A stretch of 64,000 nucleotides of DNA from Odobenus rosmarus divergens. Taxonomy: Eukaryota; Chordata; Mammalia; Carnivora; Odobenidae. A model generated the notes under the pieces. The model made no database searches. It saw only the letters and a program-made list of their open reading frames with translations, and was not told the origin of the DNA. The stretch is taken from NCBI RefSeq assembly GCF_000321225.1, contig NW_004450382.1, forward strand, positions 2,271,735 through 2,335,734, written 5' to 3'. This document shows positions 12,401-24,400 of this stretch, piece after piece. A program made the translations under genes and the position numbers. Position 1 is the stretch's first letter, and each line of letters starts with the position of its first letter.

Positions 12401-15400
12401 AACTGTCGGGCTAACCTCTAGGGCCCAGAGTAGCCCAAGGTCCAGGCCTCTTGGTTATTTTGTGTGGCCCGGTCTGTCCCTGTGCAGGAACATGAGCCAC
12501 TCAAGCACAGGGACTAGATCTCGTTCTTGAACCCATCAGAATTCTCAGTCGACAGAGGATTGTCAGGAAGACAGTGGAAGAGCTGAGGGCCACTGGGGAG
12601 AGAGGTAAAGCAAGGGAGAGGTTGACTCTTCTACACTCAGTGTTAAGTCTGAGAGAAGTAAGGGAACCATGAGTTACTCTGCCTTTTCCCAAGTTTTTGT
12701 TTTGTTTCATTTTTTTTTCTTTTTGTGTTCTATTTTGTTTTGTTGTTGTTGTTACTGTGACTCTGGACCCTAGAAACTGGAAGGAGTTACAGAAAAGGAG
12801 AGAAAAGGACAAAGAGACTTTGTTGAAGGCAGGAGGCACAGCCCTGCCTCCCTTCTCCCTCCCACGTTCCCCTGCTGCCACTCTGGAAAAGCAGGGCTGA
12901 CCACGTCTGCCAGTGTCAGTAATAGAGCACCAACGTTTGGAGCCCCAGTTGGCGCTAGCCTCCGTGCCAGGTGTTTTACACACGTTCATTCATTTCATCT
13001 TCACAGCTGTGCAGCAAGGGAGTGGCTGTTGTCCCTGTTTTGTGGGTGCTGAAGTAGAGACTCAGAGAAATTAAGCTCACCCAAGGCCCCATGACCGGGA
13101 TGTAAATTCAGCTTCTCTCCTTTCCTGGCTTTCTTGTCACTTGTCCCATAGCAAATACCACCTAAAGGCAGTTCCTCTGATCTGGCCTGGTTGGAGCAAG
13201 AGGCTGGGGCAAACACATACCAGCCATTACTAGTTGTATGGTCAGTGAAAGGCAGTGACTGGGGAAGAATAGGGATTGGCCTCATAATCCAAGTCTCTTA
13301 GAAGTGGCACCTAATTAATGGGGTCTGTCTGTGTGTGTATGGGGGTGTGCCAGTGTATGTGGATATCTGTATATGTTTAAAGAAGTGTATCTGTCCATGT
13401 GGGAGGTTTGTATCTTCATATACTCAGGTGTTTGCACATGACCACGTGTAGGAATATGGTAAGGGTGTAAATATGGGGTCTGTGGAAATATGTGCCCACT
13501 TGAAGGTGGGCAGATGTTTGTATCTTCATATACTCAGGTGTTTGCACATGACCACGTGTAGGAATATGGTAAGGGTGTAAATATGGGGTCTGTGGAAATA
13601 TGTGCCCACTTGAAGGTGGGCAGATGTGGCCCTTAAATCCAAGCCCCAAGGGTGTAAATATGGGGTCTGTGGAAATATGTGCCCACTTGAAGGTGGGCAG
13701 ATGTGGCCCTTTATATCTAGAAAACAGCAATATACAAAGAACCCTGGGCTGAACTTGAAGCTGGAAGATTGAAGACATGGGCTCTGGTGTTGGGTCATTT
13801 GCCTTTTCTATGCCCTCAGTTTCCTCATCTAACAAATAAAGGGGCTGGAGAAGGCAATCTCTTCTACCTTTGCCATTCTGAGATCATTCATGGTACTTTA
13901 GGTTTCCTCTTTTTTGTTCTCAGCAAAAAATGAGACAAAACGCAAGGAAGGTGAGAGAAGTTCCCCTTAAACCCTTACCTACTTTGATCTCCAGCCTTGG
14001 GACTACTCTACTATCCCACTAGGAAAAGTTGAGGGTCCAGGGAAGGCAGAGCCTTGCCTGGCATCAGGTCAGGAGAGCTGGGGCTCAGGTATTAGGGAGG
14101 GGTTTGGATAGCTGGTCCTGTCACAGTTTGGGGTGGCCTGGACTAGAGTTGAATGCCATTGAGGCTTCGGGCTTCTCCATGAGAACATGGGGTGAGGTGA
14201 AGCTTGTTGTCTCCCTGCTCCTTTGGAGTGTGGTAGGAAGGGGGCCTCTCAATACCTTAAAGGCAGGCTGCAGCCCAGGCCTTTCCTCTGGCCTTTGGTC
14301 CCCTTTGTTGATTGTCTTGGCAGGTGCAGAGTGATGGCCAGGTAGAGACCAGAACAAATAGCTGGACATGTTTTCACATTCATATGAAACTTGCTAGTTC
14401 AACCCAGAGCCTTTGTATGAGCTCACTTGGCCTGCTGTCAGCTCTTTTGGGGGAAGAGTAGCTTAGGGTGCTTTAATTTCCCGGCTGATTCCTCAAAGCT
14501 GATTTGGGTGGCTTCGAGATATGGGACCTTTGGCTATCTCAGTCTTCAAATAGGATTGTAGCAGGGTTTTGTCTATTCTGTCCCATGAATTTGCCACCAG
14601 TTCCCTGAAATTTCTGAATTTAACTGGCTGGGTCACTAGAGAAGGAACAGGCATTGTGTGGACTCACAGTGAGGTGTCCTCGGTGCTGGGAGGACATTTA
14701 TCTGTAAGCTAAGCTTAGATCAGCCTGGACCTAGTGACCTGTGCCCTGCCTGCGCCAGGACCTCTAAATTCACATTCAGCCACCAGTCACTCTCTAAAGC
14801 CCTGTGTATCAGGGCATTTAGACTCTGAGATGAATCAGGTCTAGTCTTTACCTATACAGGGCTCCCAGTCTAGCAGGGGAAATGGGGAAAAATACAATAG
14901 AGGTAGTTAAGTACAGTAATAGGAATTGTGTATAGTGTGTTTGGGTGTGTTTTTAAAAATAATTTACTTTGAATTCAGCTTTGTATGAGTTAGAATTCAC
15001 AAGAGAGAGAATCCATGTAAGCATGTCTTTGTGTTTATATGTCCCTTGCCTGTGTGACTCGATAAGCTCAGAGCTAGCCGGGTGAGCCTGTCCCGGCTGC
15101 AGCTGGGCCAGTGACTTTTTCAAGGGCCTTAACGCAGGGCCCTCGAGAGATGCTAGGCTGCCCTACTTGGAAAAGAGGAGTGGTCCTTCTGGGAAGATGT
15201 GGTCCAAGCTAGCTGCTTGGGAAGTGTTTATGTATGGGTGCACACAGCTGTGCCTGTGAGTGTGAGGGCATGAGCCCAAGTGTGCAGAGGGCGGCAGCCG
15301 GGGGTGTGTCTTCAGCACCATGACCAGGGCTTATGGTGCTGGGCCTGGGCTTTGCACCTACTTGGCTGCTGGAGGGAGGACTGGCTGGCTGCAGGCAGAT

Positions 15401-18400
15401 CCCAGGGCAACCCTGCGGCCTCCCCAGTGGTGTGTTTGCTGTGCCTAATTACCCGGCAGTTGTTTAACTATGCAAGCTGCATGCCTGCCTTTATTGCGCT
15501 GTGATTGCCGAGCTGCCTATGGGGAGTGTCATAAAAAGATATAAAATGCCCATTATCTGTCTGACGCCCTCCTCCTGGACTGTGGGTGTTTGTGTTTTAT
15601 TTTATTTTTATGGCTCAAGGGAAGCTCTGCAGGAAGGAAAGGGAGGGAAGAACAGGGAGGGGAGAGAAGGCCCTACAGGAATTGGGGGCTGGGAGGCTGA
15701 GGAGCCCCCTTCATACCGTGGTCAGCGGTGAGCTGAAGGGCTCTCCTGACGAGAGGGGAAAAGTGGAAATGACGGATCTCTGGGGTCAGGACAGGATGCT
15801 CAGGAAGTGAGGTCCAGACCTTCTCCTCGTCCACCCGAACATCCTGCAGCTTATGTTCCCACCTCACCTCTGTGCTGGCCCCCTCCCTGCACTTGGGCCT
15901 TGGGTGCAGGGTAATCTGCAGAGGATGCTGCGAGCGGGCTGTGGGAATGTGGGTCTGTCATTCCCACTCAGGTCCTCACCAGCTTTAATAAGTGGAATTG
16001 CCTGCTGCCTTCCTAGAGCACCATGGCTTGCTGTGGGTCGAATACCTTGGGTACTACCACCTGCTCCAAAGCCCTGCACCCTGACAGCTTTAGCTCCTTT
16101 TTTCTTGTCAGCCACTGCATCGTGTTCATGCCACACCTATCCAAGATTCACTGGGTCTGAGGGAAACCTCCTAGACCAGGAGAGGGAGGGGTATTAATAC
16201 AATTTGAACACTTGCCCTGTGCCAAACAGAACCCGTGTGAGTCACTGAGGCAGAGATCCGACAGGGACCCTGCCCATGAAGAGCTCACACTGTGTAACCA
16301 GTGCGAACTTCACAGTAGATGTTAAATCAATGTTTGTCAAATGGGACTGGATTCAACATATTCATTCATTCATTTTCATTCAGTAAATGGCTGTTGACCA
16401 CCTACTAGGTCAGGCACTCTGCCAAGCACTGGGAATAAAATAGCAAGCAAAATAGACAAAATTCCAGCCCTCATCGGTCATTTCAAGTTTATTGGGAGAA
16501 AAACTGAAGGATTTAAAGGCTGGATATGTGACTCCAGAAACCGTGGCCTTTCACCTGTGACATGTTGTTTCCCATGCCTAAACCATCAAAGCCCAAGCTA
16601 TTCCTGTACTGATCATCTGACTCCTCTGCTTGAAAAATCTTGATGTCTGCTGTGTGCAGTACAAGCTCTCTGGCCTACCTCATGAAACCCCTTTGGGTTT
16701 TCAGCTGTACCAGGATAGCCTGCATGGTCACTTGCAGACCTTATTCATATTTGTTCCATTTACCTAGAATGCCCTTTGCTGCATTCCTGCCTACTGAACT
16801 TCTACTTAACCCTTCAAGACCTAACCTCTTTATGTCCTCTTTGAAAACTTGTTGCGTTTCCCATTGGCAACTTCCTTCTCTTTCACACACCTATTTTTTA
16901 AGTGCCTAGGTACCATGGTAGAGCTTTCTCGCTTTGTTCACTTAGGTGAGCCTGTTGTGGGCTCTTTGCACTTCCTCTATGGTAGTGTACTTAAAAAAAA
17001 AAAAGTTTTGTTGAACTGTAATTCATATACCATACAATTTATCCATTTAGAGTGTACCATTCAGTATTTCTTAGTATATTCCTGAGGCTGTGCAACCATC
17101 ATCACCGTCTGAGTTTAGAACACTCTTGTGTCCCACTAAAAGAAACTATATTAGCAGTCACTTCCCATTTTCCCAAAATGCACCAGCCCTAGCCAACCAC
17201 TAATCTACTTTCAGTCTATAAATTTGCCTATTCTTGCATTCTGGGAATTTCTTATTTGTGGTCTTTTGTGACTGGCTTCTTTCACTTTGCATCATTTCCA
17301 GGGTTCATCCATGTTGTACCATGAATCAGCACTTCATTTCTTTTCATTACTGACTAATACTCCGTTGTATGGATATATCACATTTTATTTATCCATTTAT
17401 CAGTTGGTGGACGTTTGGATTGTTTCCACTTTTTGACTGTTACGAATAATGCCGCTATGAATATTTGTGTACAAGTTCACTTTATTATTTTTGCATTTTT
17501 GGTGTTCTGTTTGTTTGTTGTACACCTGTCTTTCCAAGTAGATTGTGAGTTCTAAGAGTAAGGGTCACTCCTATACTGCTCATTGCTGTATCCCCACCAC
17601 TTAGCCCATGGCTAGCACTCAGTAAATATCAGTGTATGAATACGTGCATGCTTTCTAATTCTCTTCCCTCTTGGGATGTAATAGCAAATTTCCCAAGCCA
17701 CTCTGCCCCCTATATCTATATTCACATATCTGCCACCCATGCTGAGGCGTAAGTTCATTGTCAGTGTCCTGGACCATGCCCTTCTCATTCCACTGTTGGC
17801 CTCTCTGGTGTCGGTCCTTTGCCCAACAACAGCTAATCTGAGAAGCTTTCCTGAGTTGCCCCCTTGGTGGCAAGTAAGGCCAGTAAGGTCTCTGGCAAAC
17901 TCAACACTGAGGCAGAGACTGACTCTAACCCCCAATCCCTGCTCCCTCTTTTCCTCAGGGGCCCTGGATTGTTTTATGCAAGGAGGGTAGAATCTGTGGA
18001 AACGCCCTGGAGGGAGTGTTGAGCTGGATGGCCTCCTGGCTCTAGGCCAGGCTGGCTTTGTGACAGCTCCAGATGCCTGGGTATCTGAGGAGGAGAAGAG
18101 GTTGCCCCTGCCATTCCAGTCAGTAGCCTGTATGAACCAGGTCTGTAAAAGAAAAGGACTTTCTAGAACCAATAGCCTCTGAGAGATTAGTAAAGCCAAT
18201 ATTTCTCTTTTCTTTGCATTTACTCACCCTAATAGTTTGAGCCCATAATTAGAATTGGGCTTTATTAGGCTAATTAGGAGGTAGGAATGATGGCAGAAGG
18301 GCATGTGGAGATGCATCAGGGTGGTGGGCAGTAAATCTAGGGTTTTAATAGGTTTGTTCCATAATCAGGTGGTCTGAAAGGCTGACTGGATGGCTGGGCC

Positions 18401-21400
18401 CCCTCCCCTCCTCCCTTCCGTCTAGTCCCATCACTCCTTGAAGTGGCCTTCACACTTTGCCGTCCTTGTCCTCGATACTGGCAGCGGCGCTGGGATATGG
18501 GGGACTCAGGAGGGAGGGAGGAGACCCCATCCGGAGCTTCATTGCCTATGCACGCGCCGTCCAGCCTGGCGGCATGATTACCTTGCTGAGAAATCCGTCC
18601 AGGCGCAGGGCTGCTGATAGCAATCATTGATTAAGAGGGTAATTGTCCTGAAAATTCAGATTGATCAGAAGGCAGAAATGATAACTTGTGTAACTGTGTT
18701 TAAAGCCACGTCCTGTCAATAGACGAGACTGAGATGTATCGCGCCAAGAGCGGGGCAGAACGGATGGGTGTGTGCAGGCGGGCAGGCGCTGCCATCCTTC
18801 TCTCAGGGCTGAGCAGGATGTTTCTTGTCAGTAACCTGGACTATTGGAGATTCAATCACTTTTATCTCCCCCTCTCTCTCAATCCAAATGCCTTTTCATA
18901 TTAGGAAATTAGAATCGGCCCTGCTCATGCAAGATTTATTAGCTCTGCTGAGCAGTCACACCGAAGAGTAAATGATTTTGCTTTGCTGGAGCTTTTTACA
19001 CATTAGGACCCAACTTCTTCCCTGCTCTATGCCACTGGCTGCCTGGAGGAGTGGGCTCTAGAACTAGATACTCTGGGGGTGAGCTTTCGAAGTCTGGTTC
19101 AGGGGAAAAGCATCACTGGGATTAGCTTCTTGACCTGCCAGAGACCCTGTTGTGTCTGTCTGACTTCCTTCTATCTGCTCCCCAGACAGGTCCCTTACTG
19201 GGGTCTAGGTTGTCCCTTTCAATTGAAGGGGTCAATCCCCCTGAAGGAATGAGGTTCATCCCTCAGAGTTGGGTGACCCCTGGTGGAGGCTTACCTAGAA
19301 GGTTGGTGCTGAGACTGTATATTGAGTAAGGATTGGCAACAGAGGCAGAGGATGGAGGGGCTGCCATGACTTGACTTCTCAGAGCCTGGAATTGTCCTCC
19401 TGTCTGGGGTGGGGCTGCAACAGCTAGAGCATCTTTCTGAGGCCCTGGGGAAGTTGTCCAGGAAGTTACCTGGGAGTTTCGAGCTTGGGAGCTGGTTAGA
19501 GGAAGTTGAGGGGTGTCTGGGCCTGCTGGCTGGGTATCTAGAGGGCTGCAGGGGGTGTTGACTGGCTGAGGCTCTCTGATCTGCCTTTGATGTGGGCTTT
19601 TTGGGAAGGAAGGGGCCGAGATCCATGTTTCTGGAATTCTCCTGTGGCCTTAGGCTTGAAAGCAGTATGGACCTGTGTGCCAGCTAAACCTAGCCTGCCC
19701 TGGAGATCAGGGTACCAGTGGGCTAGGTTGGTTGTAGGGAGGACCCTTTCTCCTTCACTGAGACTGTATGATTCTGCCTCTTACCCATCTCCTTGGGTCA
19801 CTTGGACTCATGGACAAATGTTGGTCGCTGTCATTCTTTCACACCCCTCTATTGTAGGTATCTGATCTTGGAGGCCTGGTGGAGCAGGTGAGTGTGGAGA
19901 GTCCTGATACAGGCTGAAGGAAGGTTATAACAGATTTTCTGTTTTTTTTGTGAGAGGGATATGATCGCAAGGACTACACTCTACCCACTTTGCTCTTTTA
20001 CTTGGCCCTATGAAGCCTCCAGTTCTCTGAGCTTTCAAGTTCTTTCCCCAAACCTAAGGGTTGGAGCTGGAAGTGATGAGGTCCCCAGGAATGAATGGTG
20101 GGAGTAGGTAGCAGCCATTTTGATCCAAAAGGAGGGCTGTGTTTTGGGCAGGGGATAGGGGGAGCCTTTTCAGAGAAAAGTAGCTGGCAAGTGTCTGCAA
20201 GATATTCCCTAGATAGGACTTGCCTCTAAACAGACCACAAGGCCACCAGCTTTTTACTGAGGCTTTCCTTCTCTCTACCACCAACCTCTATCCTTGGAGA
20301 AGCCTTGACTCTCTTGGACGGCTCCTCCTACTAGGCTGGGCTGGGCAAGACAGGCCTTCCTTCTGTATGTGCGCCACCCCACCTCCCACCGTAAGAGTAT
20401 AGTAAGGGATAGAGTAATCTCTGAGGTGCTTGATGTAAAAATATTTTTCAGATAAAACGTATGTGGTATGGACATAAAGTTTTCTATGTAAAAAATTCTG
20501 TACAACTTTCTGTACAATATTGATTCTCATCTGGCATATTCTAATCAGGTTTAAGTCAATGAAGTTTTTGTACTGTTAAAAAAACAACAACAAAATCCCA
20601 CCTTGTCCCATCTGATGGATTGTGAAGGAAGTGGGTGTGCAGAGCAGAGAGGGTTCCCCAGGGTGGAATGCCTCTGCCGCTGCCTCTCAGCTAGGCTTGC
20701 GGGCGGCCTAGGAATACTTTGCAGTCCAGAGGAAGGGTCAATTCTTGTTTGGCTTAGTCTTCTGCTAGGGATAGTTTGGGCAAAGTCAAGAAAGAATGGA
20801 AGTGCCATGGGTAGCTTGGACCTGGGAATAGAGAACTCAGAATTCTCACAGACTCCCAGTGGAGTGAGGGAGACAGATAGTCACTACAGGGTGATGTAAA
20901 TGGTGTTGCTTTCCAGAGCCCAGAAGAGGGAGTGCCTGAATTCTCCTGGAAAAGCTCAGACGGGCATCCAGAAGGCGGGGGGTGTGGGGGGCCGGGGGGT
21001 GGGGGGGTGGCTCTTGAACTGAGTCTGTGAGGAGGATGGGGAGTGTGCTATGGAGACAAGTGTGGGCGAGCTTCTGGGCAGAGAGAACAAGGAGAATCAT
21101 CACAGATCAGTTGTGTTAGGGCTAGGGCTGGGACCCAGTGGGATTTACTTTCCCAGGCACACTTCTCCATCATAATATGACGGTATGAGCCACACCTCAG
21201 TTTTAGCAAGCCTGAGTGGTGCCTACTTTCACCATCTAGCTGGGCTGCTGGGGGCTAGGGGCCTTGGATTGGACCAGCCAGAGCTTTAGGTCAGAGAGAT
21301 GTACAGGACAGAGCCTTAGGAAATGGACCCCGGGCCCTCCCTCTGCTCTGTTTCCTCTCCTGGTCAGCCTGACGAGCAAGGCAGGGGGCCAGGCTAAGGC

Positions 21401-24400
21401 AACAGCTCTGGGGAAGCTTTAGGCCAGCTTGCCCCACCCTTGCTAAACCCATTCCCAGCCCTGCCTGGGCCTAGATCCAGCCCTGCTGCCAGGGGCCCAA
21501 TTGGTTCCCTGGGCCTGGTAGGGAGGCTGGGAGGAGCCCGGGAAGCCGGGAGACTCATTTTCACTAGAATTTGACCTAAAGCAGGATTGGAAGGGAAGAA
21601 AAGAATCTGAACAAAAGTGCAGGCAGGAAGGAGCTGTTAACGAGCCTTTCTTTCTCTTCAGGGACGGAGCGGAGCGCCTAGCGGGGCGCAGCGGCCTGCT
21701 CTCCTCAGCGGCTCTCTGAGGTAGCTGTAGTCTCCGGCCGCTGCCTGCTCTCGCTCACTCTCCTTTTTTCCCTCTCCTCTTTCTCGGCTCTCTCTATTAT
21801 GGGGACTTGCTCCAGCTCTTTCTCTCTCTTCTGTCTCTCCTTTTGTTCTCTCTTTGTCTATTTATCACACTGTGAAGGTTGAAAGAGATGTTATTAATCT
21901 GGGAGAATGAAGGCAGGATTAGTGGTATGAATCGGATTTTGAGAGGTGTAATGATAGAAAGACTCGCTCGGCTGGCGGCCTGCGTGAGCTTGATAAATGG
22001 GGAGCACTCCAGACTGACTCGCGCCTTCCCCGCGCTGTGCGCCCTGCCCGCTGGGGCGTGCCGCGCTCTCAGATCTGCCAGCCGGCCCACCCCGCTCCTA
22101 CCTGAACCGGAGCAAAAAGCCAAGGGTAAAGCAGACACAAATATCTCCCATCGCACTTGGAGACATCATTGCTTTTAGCACCCTTTTCAAGTAGAGGCCT
22201 GTCGAGTTCTCAAAGGACTGTGGGCAGAGCGAGTGGGGACCCAGACTTCTGCCTGCTTCTAGGGCCTGGAAGAGTAGAGCTCCCCTCCTGCCTCTGAAAT
22301 GGATGTCAGGGGTCAGGCAGAGACAAGACAGTCTCCAGACCAGTCAAGTAAGAGAACCAGACCCCATGTAGTATGTAATTAAGCAAAGTGCTATAGGGAG
22401 AACCATAGTATGAACTGTGGAGGTCAGGGTGGGATATGGGGGAGGGAGGAAGAGAAATCAGGATGGGCTTCCTGGAAGTGGTGTCCTGGCAGACAGAGTA
22501 GGATTTGGAGAGGGTGGAGGAAGGCCAGTGTTTTGGGGGTGAAATAGTGTAAGCAAAGATGTGGGATCAGAAATAAGCCTGACTTTTGTGGGAGGTTCAC
22601 CTCGGATCCAGTGAATTTCAGATCAGGAAGAGACCTAAGAAGTCAAGTAATTAAGCCCCTCACTTTCCAAAGAGGAAACAGTCCTGGGGACTAGAGTTGC
22701 CAGAATCATTTCCTGAAATGATTTCCTATTTAAGCCCTGTTGCTTATTCTAAAGGTGCCCCTTCCATCATCCTGAGATGATACAATGAGCCTTTCTCTCC
22801 TCTACCCTCTGTAGCTTTGGGACACATCTTTCCAACCTTCATTTGTGCAGTCAGAAGATCCTGGCTCAAGTTCATTTCTGCTTGATCTCCAGCCCTTTCC
22901 TGGGAGCCTTGGCTCAGGGTCCTCCTCACACTCTGCCCCCAGCCCTAAGTGCAGTGTGTGTGGGAGTGCTTGTCCCAGCCAGCCAGCTGCTGCTTGTGGT
23001 GAGGAGAGGACCAGGAGGCAACACACCTAAACTGGGCTCCAGATGCCTTTGGGCCTAAGCACTTTGCTCCTTCGTAACACTACTGCAGTTCTCACTGATC
23101 ACTTTGTCACAGTGACTGGGCACTTCGTGGCATCTGTATTCATTTCCCTGCAAAGGACTGTGAGTTCTCTGGGGCAGAGTATACATGTGATTCAGTTGAG
23201 GTGCCAGGGTCTGGCAGGCCTTCAGTGTGTGAGTCTTCAATGAATAAATGAATGAGTTCAGCTGCTTGTGCAGTTTCTCCCTCTCCTTCCAGGAGAAAAT
23301 GGTCTTGGTTCTTTATTAGCTTTTTCCAGGCCCTGACTATCCTTAGGAATAGGGAGGGACAGGTGTGCAAAGTAACTAACTTTTGACTTTGGCACAGCAC
23401 CCTAAGATCACATTGCATGACAGTGGTAGACCCTTGGCTGGCTTCCATCACCTTAGGAAACAATAGTGGAACCCTTTATTGTGTCCCGTGAGGCCCTACA
23501 TGGCCGGCCATCTCCTGCCTTCCTCATCAGCCACATCTTATACTGGCCTCCTGTGCTCCAGGGGTACCAAGTGTTTGATTCCTTCCAAGTGCTGTTTACC
23601 CTTTGCCTGAAGGCTCTAGCATGCATCATTCCCTAGACCCCAAACACCTTCCCTTCCAGTCCATCAGTTCGTGCTTCCCTGTCCTCAGGGAAGTGTTCCC
23701 CGTCTAGGTCAGCTTCCCATCTTCCATCCTGTCTTAACAGCCTACCTTTCTTTGAGTCCTTACTATAGGTACAGCTTAGTGGTTATTTATGTAGCTGTTT
23801 ATTTAACATCCACTTTTTCCAACAGACTGTGAAGCTCTCTGAGGATGGTACTGTGTCTGTATTGCTAATGTATGCAAGTGGCCTGGCATATAATAGGCTG
23901 TCCGTAAATGTTTGTCACAAGTGAGTCAGTGTGATTGCAGAGCCTGCACTCTTCCATCGAACCACATCCAGGCAGAGTGAAAGTGGCGGTGACAAGTGCG
24001 TACGGGGACAGGATGGTGGGTGTGCCCAGAGAGGAGGCTCTTTGGGCGCTGGTTCTGGAGGCTCTAGGGTTTCAGCCTTCCATCTCTCGGCCTTTCTCTT
24101 TTCCCTCCACACATCAAAGAAGAGAGGGCCTCTTCTGACCCTCACAGCTTTTTTATTCTCTTTCTGGGTGATCTTACCTACTCAGTTTCAAGTGCCACCC
24201 ATACACATTCTTAGGACTTTCTTGTCTCAGCTTAGACCTCTGACCTGAGCTCCAGGCCCACATGTCCACCTTCTCTAGGCACCCTGCCTTGGATGTCCTA
24301 CTGAAAGCCACGTCAGTCTTCTAGCTGATTTCCCTCCACACCTGGTTAGGGTTTCTACCTCAAGGCTCTTGTTGATCTCAGCCCCCACTGCATGTGAGTT

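Noticed and set aside
13407..13711. CRISPR-like array
   Set aside because: The units are contiguous 110-bp duplicates without unique spacers, in a mammalian intron.
13416..13835. 139-codon - strand frame with internal repeats
   Set aside because: The repetition is just the tandem DNA duplication read as protein; no independent support.
17612..18199. 195-codon - strand open frame
   Set aside because: It overlaps the L2 terminus on its left, has no recognisable domain, and shows no splice or promoter context.
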